From: a virus
Direction: 5' to 3' (one strand)
DNA: 40,212 nucleotides
IMG/VR virus record: IMGVR_UViG_3300031521_000016
Location: 99,895 to 140,106 of that record
Position 1 is the first letter of the stretch. Every line of letters begins with the position of its first letter. Shown here in pieces: positions 15,227 to 23,076 of the stretch. The position numbers and the translations under genes were made by a program. The notes beneath the pieces were generated by a model that worked only from the letters and a program-made list of their open reading frames with translations, was not told the origin of the DNA and made no database searches.

Positions 15227-16095
15227 TTCTTCTTTTTCAATTTCTCTTTTAAAATATCGCTTAAATATACTAAAAGATTGTATTTTCTTTCGTCCCATTT
15301 TATCATTCTGTATATAAGAGGTTGTTCTTCAAATGAAGAAACTGCAATATTTTTATTGAGTACATAACGTCTTCTCATATGAACATCAACCACAGTCTCT
15401 ATATCTTCAGCTTTATCTTTATCTTCTATTACTGCTATTACGCCATTGTACACAGAATTCTCAGAATATTTTACACCCATGATTATTGGTGCGTCCATCT
15501 TTGCATATAAATCTACAATAACGGATATACCATGTATATTTCCTATTACTTCAGTTCCACTGAACTCGGTAGAATGTGTTGTGTTATAGTTAAAATTAGT
15601 ATGACCTTCTATTATACATGCAGATTTTTTTGATACGATAACGAAATCGGCCAATTGTTGAGTATCTCTTAGTATTTTTTGTCTACACTTATGTATCTCT
15701 TTTACTATATCGTAAGACGTTACTATCTGAGTACGTGGTTCATACTTAAACCACTTGAATAATTTAGCTTGTGTCGGTGTAAAATTTCTTCTATATGAAT
15801 CTTCTGATAATCTATACAATTCTTGACCAATACGTTTTTCAAAATATGAATCCATTTCGGTTAGAATTACATGACTCACTTTTTGCTCCGGTATGATACC
15901 CATTCTAGTAAGATTGTTATAGTCAGTTTCGTGTATGACAGTATCAACTTTATATGGCTGCAGTTTAATGAGCTTAGATTTAATTTCTAACATTAACTGT
16001 GCATATTTGTAATTATACGCCCTATATATTGCTTCGTATCTGTTTAGATTACGAGGGTTTTTTTTTACACAAACAAAATCTGATAGTTTTTTCAT
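15223..16095 (-). CDS. Hypothetical protein, 290 aa
   Basis: I do not recognise this protein with confidence. It has a basic N-terminus and C-terminus (EKLKKKK) and a central ADFVIVSKKSACIIEG. Further on are GNIHGISVIVDLYAKMDAP and IIMGVKYSENSVYNGVIAV. The order strand, G-x-I-x-G-I-x-V-x-V-D-x-Y, then I-x-G-x-K is vaguely like the late half of HK97-fold capsid proteins such as T4 gp23. The rest does not fit, so this is only a hint. It is coupled to the glycosyltransferase downstream through ATGA and to 16095-16343 upstream by 1 nt. Confidence 0.75.
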   Translation of the reverse strand: MKKLSDFVCVKKNPRNLNRYEAIYRAYNYKYAQLMLEIKSKLIKLQPYKVDTVIHETDYNNLTRMGIIPEQKVSHVILTEMDSYFEKRIGQELYRLSEDSYRRNFTPTQAKLFKWFKYEPRTQIVTSYDIVKEIHKCRQKILRDTQQLADFVIVSKKSACIIEGHTNFNYNTTHSTEFSGTEVIGNIHGISVIVDLYAKMDAPIIMGVKYSENSVYNGVIAVIEDKDKAEDIETVVDVHMRRRYVLNKNIAVSSFEEQPLIYRMIKWDERKYNLLVYLSDILKEKLKKKK

Positions 16096-16343
16096 TAGTT
16101 CATTCTTATTTTTTTCTTATTAACTAACGTATCTCTGAATAATACAGCAGAACTTATAACGTCTTCAAATTCCATAGTTTGCCACACTACTAATGATTGC
16201 ATAAATTCTACATCATTTGCCTCATCTCTGAGTACTGGATCGCCATCTTCTGCATCTATCAAAGATATTCCGTGTTTGTGTAATTCTAAAACTATTCTTG
16301 CATACTTATCGAATGCATCCTCAAATCTTATTTTTTCACTCAT
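16095..16343 (-). CDS. Hypothetical protein, 82 aa
   Basis: This small acidic helical protein is unrecognised (FEDAFDKYARIVLELHKHG, then FEDVISSAVLFRDTLV). It overlaps the gene upstream by 8 bp and the 290-residue gene downstream by 1 nt. It is one of three small genes between 43B and the glycosyltransferase operon. Confidence 0.65.
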   Translation of the reverse strand: MSEKIRFEDAFDKYARIVLELHKHGISLIDAEDGDPVLRDEANDVEFMQSLVVWQTMEFEDVISSAVLFRDTLVNKKKIRMN

Positions 16344-16590
16344 CCTTTAATTGTAATTTAGTATTCGCAATAGATTCTTCATTTATTACGATTTCATCTT
16401 CATACATGAAACCTTCACAGTCATGCTTATATGCATGCATAACTTCTGCATTTTTCTTGCACTGATCTATTGCTAGTTCACATGCTTCACGCATTGCAGC
16501 AATAGCATCTTCGACTTCAATATTATTGTTCCAAATCGATCCATTAGCTTTTAAGATTTCTCTTAAGTTTATTTCAATCTTTGTATTCAT
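16336..16590 (-). CDS. Hypothetical protein, 84 aa
   Basis: This acidic helical protein is unrecognised (VEDAIAAMREACELAIDQCKK, then YEDEIVINEESIANTKLQL). It overlaps both neighbours (17 bp upstream, 8 bp downstream), which supports co-translation in the 43B operon. Confidence 0.65.
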   Translation of the reverse strand: MNTKIEINLREILKANGSIWNNNIEVEDAIAAMREACELAIDQCKKNAEVMHAYKHDCEGFMYEDEIVINEESIANTKLQLKDE

Positions 16591-16945
16591 TTTCTGTAAA
16601 ATTCTTTAATGATTCATCATTCATTGTCTCAATAGGATATTTCATAATATATGCATCCATTATGATCTGTCTTCTGCTTGCTGCCGCCATAGATTCATAA
16701 TTGTCTACACGATAAGATTGTAACCAAGCATCTTGGGTTTCTCTAACTTCTCTTACTATGTCGTAAAATTTTTCAAGTTCTTCATCATTATCGAATTCTA
16801 ATGTAAATGAACCATCATCGATTATATTAATCTTCTTTACGATGCCATCCTTTGAATGTTCTTTTATAAACTTTTCATACTCTAAACGAGTAGTTTTTGC
16901 TATTTCGTTTAGAGCTGCAGTCTTTTCAGATATATACGCTTTCAT
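16574..16945 (-). CDS. Hypothetical protein, 123 aa
   Basis: This charged helical protein is unrecognised (AALNEIAKTTRLEYEKFIKE, a short beta pair FTLEFDN, then FYDIVREVRETQDAWLQSYR). Its ATG overlaps the stop of 43B as TAATG, so it is translationally coupled to the polymerase half. Confidence 0.7.
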   Translation of the reverse strand: MKAYISEKTAALNEIAKTTRLEYEKFIKEHSKDGIVKKINIIDDGSFTLEFDNDEELEKFYDIVREVRETQDAWLQSYRVDNYESMAAASRRQIIMDAYIMKYPIETMNDESLKNFTENEYKD

Positions 16946-18126
16946 TAGAATAATTGTGTTGATGTTACAAGTTTTGCACTAATAGCTGAGAAGCCCATAG
17001 CTTCGACGAATCTATTTAATGGAGATATGATAGACTTGTTAAATTGAATATCGTGGTCGATAGGAGGTGCAATTTCTATTGGGAACTGCCCAGGTTGAAA
17101 AGCAAATACATTTTCTTCGTCACGTTTACCTTTTGCCACATAGTACTTAACTTTATCACCAGTTCTAATCAAAGGATATTTCCTTTTATACTTCGAGTTT
17201 GATACTGTAAAGTTATAGATAGCTGCAGCTCTAACGTGAATTGGACATCCTTTTTCTAGTACAAGTTTTTCTTTGTCTTGTAGTACAAACTTTTCATAAT
17301 CTCCAATTGAAGATGCCATAGAAATCTCTTCGATATCTTTAAGCTTATATTCTTCTTTATGTTTACGCAGAATACTTGTAAATTCACTGATAGAAAAATC
17401 ACGTTTCTTGTCTAAGATATATCTTAACATAGACATTAATGTAGTTCTAACGTAAATAGATGAAGAAGATTGAACAATTTCTACACCTTTTGCTGTTATA
17501 TGACTTAAACTGTCAATATCGATACCTGGGTCTTTCCATATTGGATCATATACATACTTCTTTTTTCCTAACCAAATACCTGATGCTGATATTGCTTCAA
17601 GTTCAAAGTTTTGAATATTTGTAGTTCCTGATTTCTTGGCATATAGTTCAAAACACATGTTTAGATATTCCTTTAAGAATATGTCATATATTCTTTTTAT
17701 GAAATCGGTTGGAGAACCTGGCCAGTTGCATTTTGATATGATCTCTTCGAATACAACATAATTTGAATCCGTATCGATATAGAGAACTGGAGCTAAATCT
17801 ATTTTTTGTACTTCAGTTATGCCGAGTTTTTCATGCAATTTAGTATCAAGATGCCAAAACTCCATAAAGTATCTGTTGATTACCTTTTCGGAATATTTGA
17901 TTAAATCTTGGCCTTGTAAAGTAACAGCTTCTGCTACTGCAGTATTATAGAAGATAAACCATGGTGAACCAGTGGCTCCATAAACTGAATTAATGAAAAT
18001 CTTTAAAGCCTGTTCACGGTTCATGTAGAAATTGGCTAAATCTTCCATTCTCTCTATTTCCGCTTCGAGTTCTTGTTTTGTTACGTTATTTGGGTCTATC
18101 TGACACCATTTTAAGTTTTCTATCAT
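16945..18126 (-). CDS. 43B: DNA polymerase gp43, C-terminal half (43B: fingers, palm end, thumb)
   Basis: This 393-residue protein carries the second half of a family B polymerase. Motif B is REQALKIFINSVYGATG (37-53), motif C YIDTDS (116-121), and the KxY-type motif KKKYVYD (188-194). The thumb follows, ending TSTQLF, a plausible clamp-contact tail. It lacks the exonuclease domain and motif A, which are in 43A at 29758-31140. The N-terminus (TKQELEAEIERMEDLANFY) continues the fingers helix broken at the end of 43A, so the two products must associate. Together they make 853 residues, against 898 in T4 gp43. A tRNA-like RNA lies 54 bp upstream. Confidence 0.96.
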   Translation of the reverse strand: MIENLKWCQIDPNNVTKQELEAEIERMEDLANFYMNREQALKIFINSVYGATGSPWFIFYNTAVAEAVTLQGQDLIKYSEKVINRYFMEFWHLDTKLHEKLGITEVQKIDLAPVLYIDTDSNYVVFEEIISKCNWPGSPTDFIKRIYDIFLKEYLNMCFELYAKKSGTTNIQNFELEAISASGIWLGKKKYVYDPIWKDPGIDIDSLSHITAKGVEIVQSSSSIYVRTTLMSMLRYILDKKRDFSISEFTSILRKHKEEYKLKDIEEISMASSIGDYEKFVLQDKEKLVLEKGCPIHVRAAAIYNFTVSNSKYKRKYPLIRTGDKVKYYVAKGKRDEENVFAFQPGQFPIEIAPPIDHDIQFNKSIISPLNRFVEAMGFSAISAKLVTSTQLF

Positions 18127-18180
18127 TGTAAATTATTTTTCTCTATAGTTTTAGAGGGTAATTCATAAGGTTCATTATCG

Positions 18181-18291
18181 GTGCTATAACTAGACTCGAA
18201 CTAGTAGTTTTGGAGTTTCCAAATTGGTATATTCCTAGAAATTATATGTTGACTATAAATCCCGTTATTCAACTTTCACCACATATAGCAC
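18181..18291 (-). ncRNA. tRNA-like structured RNA, 111 nt
   Basis: Read on the minus strand, the ends pair as GTGCTATA/TATAGCAC (8 bp). The 3' side directly follows a tRNA-type T-arm: stem ACTAG/CTAGT with loop TTCGAGT. Before it is a hairpin TTTGGA/TCCAAA, like the long variable arm of class II tRNAs. The D and anticodon arms do not fit well. One candidate arm is TTATA-GTCAACA-TATAA (anticodon CAA). An alternative folds GTTGA and ATAA with TTAT and TCAAC into one longer hairpin. The element is about 25 nt longer than a class II tRNA and has no encoded CCA. It could be a degenerate or interrupted tRNA, or a tRNA mimic. It begins 2 nt after the stop of 18294-19256. Confidence 0.55.
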
Positions 18292-18293
18292 TG

Positions 18294-19256
18294 TTACTTA
18301 TTTCGTTTTCCAAAATATGCATTTAAACTTTCGCCCTTCATACTTCTGCCGCCTTTCAGACTTTGAATATCTTCATTTTCAAATGGATCGATTAGATAAT
18401 CTAAGTTCAGACCAGCTTTTTCGTAGAAAAAGTCATCGTATCTATCTCCCCAAATATTGAAGAATACATTTATGATACCGCCCATGTAAATAGATTTTTT
18501 ACCCATTGCTTTTATATGAGTGCCTAAGAACATTGAATATGAAGCGCATGATAAGAATGCGATGTCAAAATCGATCTCTTTAATATCGTTCAGTATACGT
18601 TGACACTCTTCGTGCCAATTATTTGTTGAAATATTGAGACTTTCTTTTGTATCAGATGGTGTGCTGTAAGTTATAGGTGTGTTATAAGTCAACAATTCAA
18701 TATTAGGGAATTGATAGTTTAAATAAAGTTTGTCAATTCTCTCGAATTGATACTGTATACTTTTAGAAAAAGGACTTATTATGAGAATTTTCTTGTCTTT
18801 GCCCCAAATGGAGAATGACTGTAGAAATGGCTTAATCTGTTCGATGAATGCGTATTGATACTTATCTTTTCCTATAGACATGTACTGTAAGAAGTTTTTA
18901 TCTTCATGATTAAAGTTTCTTGTTTCAAACTGATATATGAGATGACTTCCTGCATATGACATATCGTCTCCATCTTTGTAGAATGATATCATATCTTCGA
19001 GATATTTTCGGAAATTCTCTTTCCGCTCATCATGTGAACCAAAATCGAAATACCCATTATAATGTCTTACAACGTCTAGTTTATGTTCTAACCATACTGG
19101 ATTATCTATCAGATTTTTATTACTGAAATATTCTACTATAGCCATATAGTCCGAGCCTCCTATTCTACTGAAAAAATAGGGTCTATCTTTTGACATCAAT
19201 GTCGTAAAATTTTCTATAGCTCTATCTGTATTGTAATCATTATAAATGTTATCCAT
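18294..19256 (-). CDS. GT-D-type glycosyltransferase-like protein
   Basis: The 320-residue protein starts with a helix followed by PYFFSRIGGSDYM (27-39), which resembles the S-x-x-R-x-G-D-G-E nucleotide-sugar site of GT-D fold transferases. A Rossmann-like middle has KKILIISPFSKSI. The C-terminal half has DFDIAFLSCASYSMFLGTHI and KAMGKKSIYMGGIINVFF, the usual end of this family, where a sugar nucleotide is handled. It is preceded by its own terminator-promoter module (19290-19332). The acceptor is unknown. With the GT2-like gene at 13958, it makes two glycosyltransferases bracketing the 43B operon. Confidence 0.72.
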   Translation of the reverse strand: MDNIYNDYNTDRAIENFTTLMSKDRPYFFSRIGGSDYMAIVEYFSNKNLIDNPVWLEHKLDVVRHYNGYFDFGSHDERKENFRKYLEDMISFYKDGDDMSYAGSHLIYQFETRNFNHEDKNFLQYMSIGKDKYQYAFIEQIKPFLQSFSIWGKDKKILIISPFSKSIQYQFERIDKLYLNYQFPNIELLTYNTPITYSTPSDTKESLNISTNNWHEECQRILNDIKEIDFDIAFLSCASYSMFLGTHIKAMGKKSIYMGGIINVFFNIWGDRYDDFFYEKAGLNLDYLIDPFENEDIQSLKGGRSMKGESLNAYFGKRNK

Positions 19257-19289
19257 GTTTTTTCTTTTATAGAAACTTTACCACTATAA

Positions 19290-19306
19290 TTCTGTGAACA
19301 CACAAA
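19290..19306 (-). promoter_or_regulatory. Candidate promoter element, copy 1
   Basis: On the minus strand this 17-mer reads TTTGTGTGTTCACAGAA. A copy at 31634-31650 differs at only two positions. Both lie at the downstream edge of a terminator hairpin, 33-41 nt upstream of a start codon, and are followed by similar AT-rich text (ATAxTG..TAAA.TT.CTA). A promoter or activator-binding box is the simplest reading. Confidence 0.45.
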
Positions 19307-19332
19307 TGGCCACTAGAACTTAGTGGCCATTT
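19304..19332 (-). terminator. Terminator hairpin after the gene at 19339
   Basis: A perfect 12-bp stem AAATGGCCACTA/TAGTGGCCATTT with a 5-nt loop lies just after the stop of the gene at 19339-19641. On the minus strand it is followed by TGTGTGTT rather than a pure T-run. Confidence 0.75.
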
Positions 19333-19338
19333 ATTTTG

Positions 19339-19641
19339 CTATCCTACGATTACGCTTAAATTATAAGATGTTTCAGACAATGAAGTATTAACGTTCTCTA
19401 TTCTATATGCTAAAGAATGTAATGCCTCCATAAAATTATTCGAATTAACGGTCTCAATAGGAGCCATTGCTCCTCGTAAATCTTTCAACATAGCAACTTT
19501 ATCGCTGATATTAATAGCTAATTTTTCATTTGTTTCAATAGCATAAACTAAACGATTTACCAATTTAACAAATTCTGGTAATTCTATTTCGGCATTTTCT
19601 TTCAATTGTTTAGTATTCTGTGTTCCAGTTTGATTATTCAT
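19339..19641 (-). CDS. Hypothetical helical protein, 100 aa
   Basis: This protein is unrecognised. After a polar N-terminus it is predominantly helical (LPEFVKLVNRLVYAIETNEKL, then ISDKVAMLKDLRG, then FMEALHSLAYRIENVNTSL), suggesting a small coiled coil. It lies 16 nt downstream of the sliding clamp gene and ends at a strong terminator, so it is probably co-expressed with the clamp. Confidence 0.7.
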   Translation of the reverse strand: MNNQTGTQNTKQLKENAEIELPEFVKLVNRLVYAIETNEKLAINISDKVAMLKDLRGAMAPIETVNSNNFMEALHSLAYRIENVNTSLSETSYNLSVIVG

Positions 19642-19657
19642 AGTAAGTAAAGTTTTT

Positions 19658-20389
19658 TTATTCTACTTTTCCGATAGCGATAGTACTATCTGATTCTAAT
19701 GATTTGAAAATAACTTTGTTTTCAAGAATGAAAACTTCACTATCTTCTTTATCTACGAATCCAAAGTGTGTCTTATAAAAGGTGATAGTTGTATCTTCTT
19801 TTACAGTTACACCTGGCAAATTCAAATCAAAAGCTTTACCTGCGAAAAAGATTTCTCCTCCTGTTGAGTAAATTTTAAGACTGTCATTATCAGAGTCAAT
19901 AGAACATAATGAAGAGATTTTAGTAAGTGTATCTTTATCGATACGGAAACTGAAAATAGCTGATGAAGTATCAGTAATTTTAGCTGCCAAGTCTTTATCG
20001 ATATACTTGAATAGAGAAGGACTGGCACTTGGAAAGTTGAATTTCAAACTCTTATTGTAAATCTTAAGCTGTGTAGCAGTTTCTTCACCACCGACTTTTT
20101 CAGATGTTACCTCGAATTTTACATCATTTTCACCAAGATGCTTGAATGTCTGAATAAAATTATCTACCGCAAACATACCGATTTTTACATCAGTAGCTTT
20201 TATAGGATTGAAAATTTCGGTCAAATCAGTTGATGAAATTTTTACAACAGCTTTATCTGGTGTATGAGTTTTTGCAATAAACTTGTTATTGCTGATTTCT
20301 AAGAGAAGAGTTTTCTCTATCGATGAGAACCTCTTCAAATATGCGGAGAAGTTCGCAGTAGAATGTAAATCTAAGATTTGTTTTGACAT
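19658..20389 (-). CDS. 45: Sliding clamp gp45
   Basis: The 243-residue protein has the size and texture of a T4 gp45 clamp (228 residues). It is a series of beta-alpha-beta units: MFAVDNFIQTFKHLGENDVKFEVTSE in the first half and IFSFRIDKDTLTKISSLCSIDSDNDSLKIYS in the second. It ends with KVIFKSLESDSTIAIGKVE. The trimeric ring tethers polymerase to DNA and, in T4, also activates late transcription. The clamp loader genes 44 and 62, next to 45 in T4, are not visible here. The assignment rests on overall pattern rather than a catalytic motif. Confidence 0.85.
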   Translation of the reverse strand: MSKQILDLHSTANFSAYLKRFSSIEKTLLLEISNNKFIAKTHTPDKAVVKISSTDLTEIFNPIKATDVKIGMFAVDNFIQTFKHLGENDVKFEVTSEKVGGEETATQLKIYNKSLKFNFPSASPSLFKYIDKDLAAKITDTSSAIFSFRIDKDTLTKISSLCSIDSDNDSLKIYSTGGEIFFAGKAFDLNLPGVTVKEDTTITFYKTHFGFVDKEDSEVFILENKVIFKSLESDSTIAIGKVE

Positions 20390-20425
20390 GTGTTATACGT
20401 TTTGCTTTCTAAATTTCTTTAATCT

Positions 20426-20758
20426 TTAGATTGTAGTAGTGGTTTCTAAAGGTTCGGTCGGAATTGGATCGATTACTAATGATTCAATAACTGTATCGAA
20501 TGCCACATACGGATCAGCACAATTATTATTCTTATAAAGACTTTTTTCAGAAGTTTTCACTCCTCGTCTTGTCGATGGAAACACTTCTAATGTATTTCCA
20601 TATAATGGCATAAAATAGGACACGATTACATAGTAACTTTTTTCTACTTGAAATACCCATGCTTTTACACGTGTACTGGTATCTACTGTATGTAAGTTTT
20701 CTCTTATCGATAGTATTTTTTCATCTCTCGTTGGTAATGCTTTGACTTTTTTCGCCAT
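20426..20758 (-). CDS. Hypothetical protein, 110 aa
   Basis: This protein is unrecognised. It is basic at the N-terminus (MAKKVKALPTRDEK), mainly beta-like in the middle (VKAWVFQVEKSYYVIVSYFM), and Thr-rich at the end. The start at 20758 overlaps the upstream gene's 3' end by 38 bp. No other Met is suitably placed, so I accept the long overlap. Confidence 0.65.
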   Translation of the reverse strand: MAKKVKALPTRDEKILSIRENLHTVDTSTRVKAWVFQVEKSYYVIVSYFMPLYGNTLEVFPSTRRGVKTSEKSLYKNNNCADPYVAFDTVIESLVIDPIPTEPLETTTTI

Positions 20759-21152
20759 TTTCTATTGGGTTTTTAATTTTTTGTATTTCATCTCTTATAT
20801 TTACACACTTTTCATACTCTTCTTTTTCAAGATAATATTTGAGCATATCTTCAAGTGTTCGTAATTTTGCTTCATCTGTTACTGGAGTTATAGATAGATT
20901 TGTATCGTCATAAAATGCTGGGTTATTATCTATAAAGTAAGTATCATATGCAATGTCCATTAAATAACTATCCAGCTCTTTTCGCACTTTCGCTGAAAGA
21001 AACTCGATAGGCATGTATAGAAAAATCGATATATCTTTTCCGCTATTCTTTGCATCAAAAAAGGCGTTTTCAACTTGTTCCTGATGCATTTTCATTATAT
21101 CATCCTTTCCCATACCTTTGTCATCATCTTCTGAGTAATCGTCGTTAAACAT
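20721..21152 (-). CDS. Hypothetical protein with UVR-type motif
   Basis: This 143-residue acidic protein contains LEDMLKYYLEKEEYEKCVNI followed by RDEI near residues 102-126. This fits the UVR motif (L-x-x-x-M-x-x-x-L-x-x-x-x-Y-E-x-x-x-x-x-R-D-x-I) that lets UvrB bind UvrC and occurs in other adaptor proteins. The N-terminal part has a disordered acidic start and DISIFLYMPIEFLSAKV. It probably mediates a protein-protein contact, possibly with repair factors; this is inferred. It lies upstream of the clamp gene. Confidence 0.72.
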   Translation of the reverse strand: MFNDDYSEDDDKGMGKDDIMKMHQEQVENAFFDAKNSGKDISIFLYMPIEFLSAKVRKELDSYLMDIAYDTYFIDNNPAFYDDTNLSITPVTDEAKLRTLEDMLKYYLEKEEYEKCVNIRDEIQKIKNPIENGEKSQSITNER

Positions 21153-21173
21153 AATAGTCGTTTAAATAATACC

Positions 21174-22592
21174 TTAATCTTCAGATTCTGGTTCCTCAAC
21201 ATCTTCTGGTTGAATACCGAATACTTCTATGCCATCAATTTCATCTTCTTCTCCCATAAATAAATCCACTGATCTATTTTTTACTGATTTACTCTTTTGT
21301 GGCATAACAGATTTCATCTGTTCATATAAAGCACTTATCTTTATTTTATTTGCTTTCTCGTCAGAAATTTCTTTCAGAGTTTCTTTAATTCTAGTCTGAG
21401 TACGTTTCAAACTTTCTTGTGAAAGATCACGTAAAACAATTCGTTCTAGTCTTGACTTTATCTTTGAAACGTATTGTTCTAAAAAGACATCTATTTCGGG
21501 TTCTGGACGTTTTTTAGCTAACATGAACTTTAAATAATCTTCTTTGGCACTAAGGAATGCCAATTCATCAGTATACAATGAAAGATCGTAATCAGAACGT
21601 AATAGTCTTACATATTCTCTATGAACTTTGTATTCATTCAGATAATCAGTTATGTCAGAGTATTCTACTACAGTACCGTCTTTAACAAAGACTAATGTTT
21701 CTGTAACGATTAGTTTTGTCATCTTGACTGTACGTGTCTTAAATTCTTCCCAATCTACACCACCTTTGTGTTTGAGTGTAATGTCTATGATATCAGAACT
21801 ATCGTTCTGTATAGAAAATTCTGCTTTACTGTTATTTGTATAATTTGAAAGCTTCTTGATGAAAGATTCATATTTCATCATAGGTGGAATTTCAGTTATA
21901 CGTACAGTCTTCAGTTTTTCATCGATTTCTGAATTACCTTCTAACAGCCAAGATTTGTTTCCATCTCCGAATTTTGAAACTTTTCCAGTAAATCCTTTGA
22001 AAAAAGGTGTAAGATCAGCTTTCTTATTGTTATCTAAGAATTTTTTAAGTTCTTCAAGGTTTCTCGATAATACAGTAGTTTTGTAACCTACTGCAATACC
22101 CATAATATTCGTGAGAAGTCCAATAGGAATTTCAACTTTTAGCCATTCCCATTGATCGTTATCGTTCTTAGAGTTTAAGACCGTATTCTTACTTATTATT
22201 TCACTAATGAGTGAGTTCATCTTTACTGATGTATACCTTGCAGCTGAAGCTTCTGGATTCACAGGCGTTCCAAAGAAACCATCGCCGAAAAGTAATTGTT
22301 CTCCACATGCAAATGGTCTTGCTATTTTATTTATTGCACCTTGTAATGATGCATCACCGTGGTGGTATCCGTCTGATATACAAGAACCTACGAGTGAAAT
22401 AGTTTTATTGAACGTTTTAGGAGCATTCATTAAGATTACACGTTGCACATTTGTTAATGCATCATAAAATCCTGGAATACCTCTATGCTCTAATACATAA
22501 AGAGCATAATTTCTAAAGTTAATATCTATTTGCTTCGATATGGTAAGTGGAAATTCCCGTGTATTCCTTTGTATTTCTATTTTTTTTGCCAT
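21174..22592 (-). CDS. 52: DNA topoisomerase II medium subunit gp52 (GyrA/ParC-like)
   Basis: The 472-residue protein matches T4 gp52 (442 residues). It has the breakage-reunion domain with YHHGDASLQGAI (76-87), FFGTPVNPEASAARYTSVKM with catalytic Tyr120, and the IPIGLLTNIMGIAVGYKT region. A coiled-coil tower and an acidic C-terminal tail (EDVEEPESED) follow. It cuts and rejoins DNA in the T4-type topoisomerase with gp39. It lacks the beta-pinwheel C-terminal domain of gyrase, as T4 gp52 does. It is the first gene of its unit: a terminator and a candidate promoter lie immediately upstream. Confidence 0.96.
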   Translation of the reverse strand: MAKKIEIQRNTREFPLTISKQIDINFRNYALYVLEHRGIPGFYDALTNVQRVILMNAPKTFNKTISLVGSCISDGYHHGDASLQGAINKIARPFACGEQLLFGDGFFGTPVNPEASAARYTSVKMNSLISEIISKNTVLNSKNDNDQWEWLKVEIPIGLLTNIMGIAVGYKTTVLSRNLEELKKFLDNNKKADLTPFFKGFTGKVSKFGDGNKSWLLEGNSEIDEKLKTVRITEIPPMMKYESFIKKLSNYTNNSKAEFSIQNDSSDIIDITLKHKGGVDWEEFKTRTVKMTKLIVTETLVFVKDGTVVEYSDITDYLNEYKVHREYVRLLRSDYDLSLYTDELAFLSAKEDYLKFMLAKKRPEPEIDVFLEQYVSKIKSRLERIVLRDLSQESLKRTQTRIKETLKEISDEKANKIKISALYEQMKSVMPQKSKSVKNRSVDLFMGEEDEIDGIEVFGIQPEDVEEPESED

Positions 22593-22615
22593 ATTTATTA
22601 TTTAGTTGTTTATAG

Positions 22616-22625
22616 ATAACAAAAA
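22616..22625 (-). promoter_or_regulatory. Candidate promoter element shared with gene 39
   Basis: The minus strand reads TTTTTGTTAT, 23 nt upstream of the gp52 ATG. The same decamer lies 22 nt upstream of the gene 39 ATG (26087-26096). Both are followed by a similar AT-rich leader containing TAAATAAT. The overlapping TATTTTTG also fits the Bacteroidota -7 box pattern TAnnTTTG. Confidence 0.4.
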
Positions 22626-22644
22626 TATGATGTTCTAGAAAAGA

Positions 22645-22673
22645 AAAAGGAGCTATTTTAGGTAGCTCCTTTT
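22645..22673 (-). terminator. Terminator after the ferritin-like gene
   Basis: An 11-bp stem AAAAGGAGCTA/TAGCTCCTTTT with a 7-nt loop lies 20 bp downstream of the gene ending at 22694. On the minus strand it is followed by TTTTTC. It separates that gene from gp52. Confidence 0.85.
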
Positions 22674-22693
22674 ATTATTGTCAAACAACTATG

Positions 22694-23065
22694 TTATTGT
22701 AATGTTAAAAGATATTTTAATTTGTCTATAAGAGCTTTAATCTCATCGACGATATTGGATATTTCGGTATCAACTTGTTTATCTAATCCGCAAGACCAAA
22801 TTTCTAAAGAAAAGAAATTCTGTATGTCAATAAAGAATACATTTATCTTCAAATTACTGTAATCTGATACCTGAATAGAATCAATACCTCCAAGTGAAAT
22901 TCTACCATATTTTCCTTGTATAGCTTCAATTAATCTATCGATTACTGAGTCTACATCTTCATAGAATGAACCAAATGCCATATGCTCTGCATATCTCATT
23001 GTTTGCCAGTGTAAAATTCTCGTTTCTGCTTGCAGCTGTAAGCATTTCAAGACGATTTTTTTCAT
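22694..23065 (-). CDS. Ferritin/Dps-like phage protein (DUF5856-like)
   Basis: The 123-residue protein contains ILHWQTMRYAEHMAFGSFYEDVDSVIDRL. This corresponds to a Dps-like helix pair: His near 19 in L-H-W-Q-T, His28, and Glu/Asp at 36-37, followed by EAIQGKYGR. Small T4-like phage proteins with this pattern are known as DUF5856 and resemble the first half of ferritin-like bundles. Metal binding or oxidant protection is possible; no experimental role is known to me. It is the last gene of the gene 39 unit and is followed by a strong terminator. Confidence 0.75.
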   Translation of the reverse strand: MKKIVLKCLQLQAETRILHWQTMRYAEHMAFGSFYEDVDSVIDRLIEAIQGKYGRISLGGIDSIQVSDYSNLKINVFFIDIQNFFSLEIWSCGLDKQVDTEISNIVDEIKALIDKLKYLLTLQ

Positions 23066-23076
23066 TTCATTTTAAG

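Noticed and set aside
15227-15298. N-terminal extension of the GT-A glycosyltransferase
   Set aside because: It would overlap the upstream gene by 76 bp, whereas the ATG at 15226 gives an ATGA overlap and begins at the first fold strand.
18181-18291. Amber-suppressor tRNA (TTCTAGG loop read as anticodon CTA)
   Set aside because: The supporting stem has a mismatch and a better alternative fold exists. Genes in the window use TAG as a normal stop (for example at 5243 and 33742), so recoding is unsupported.
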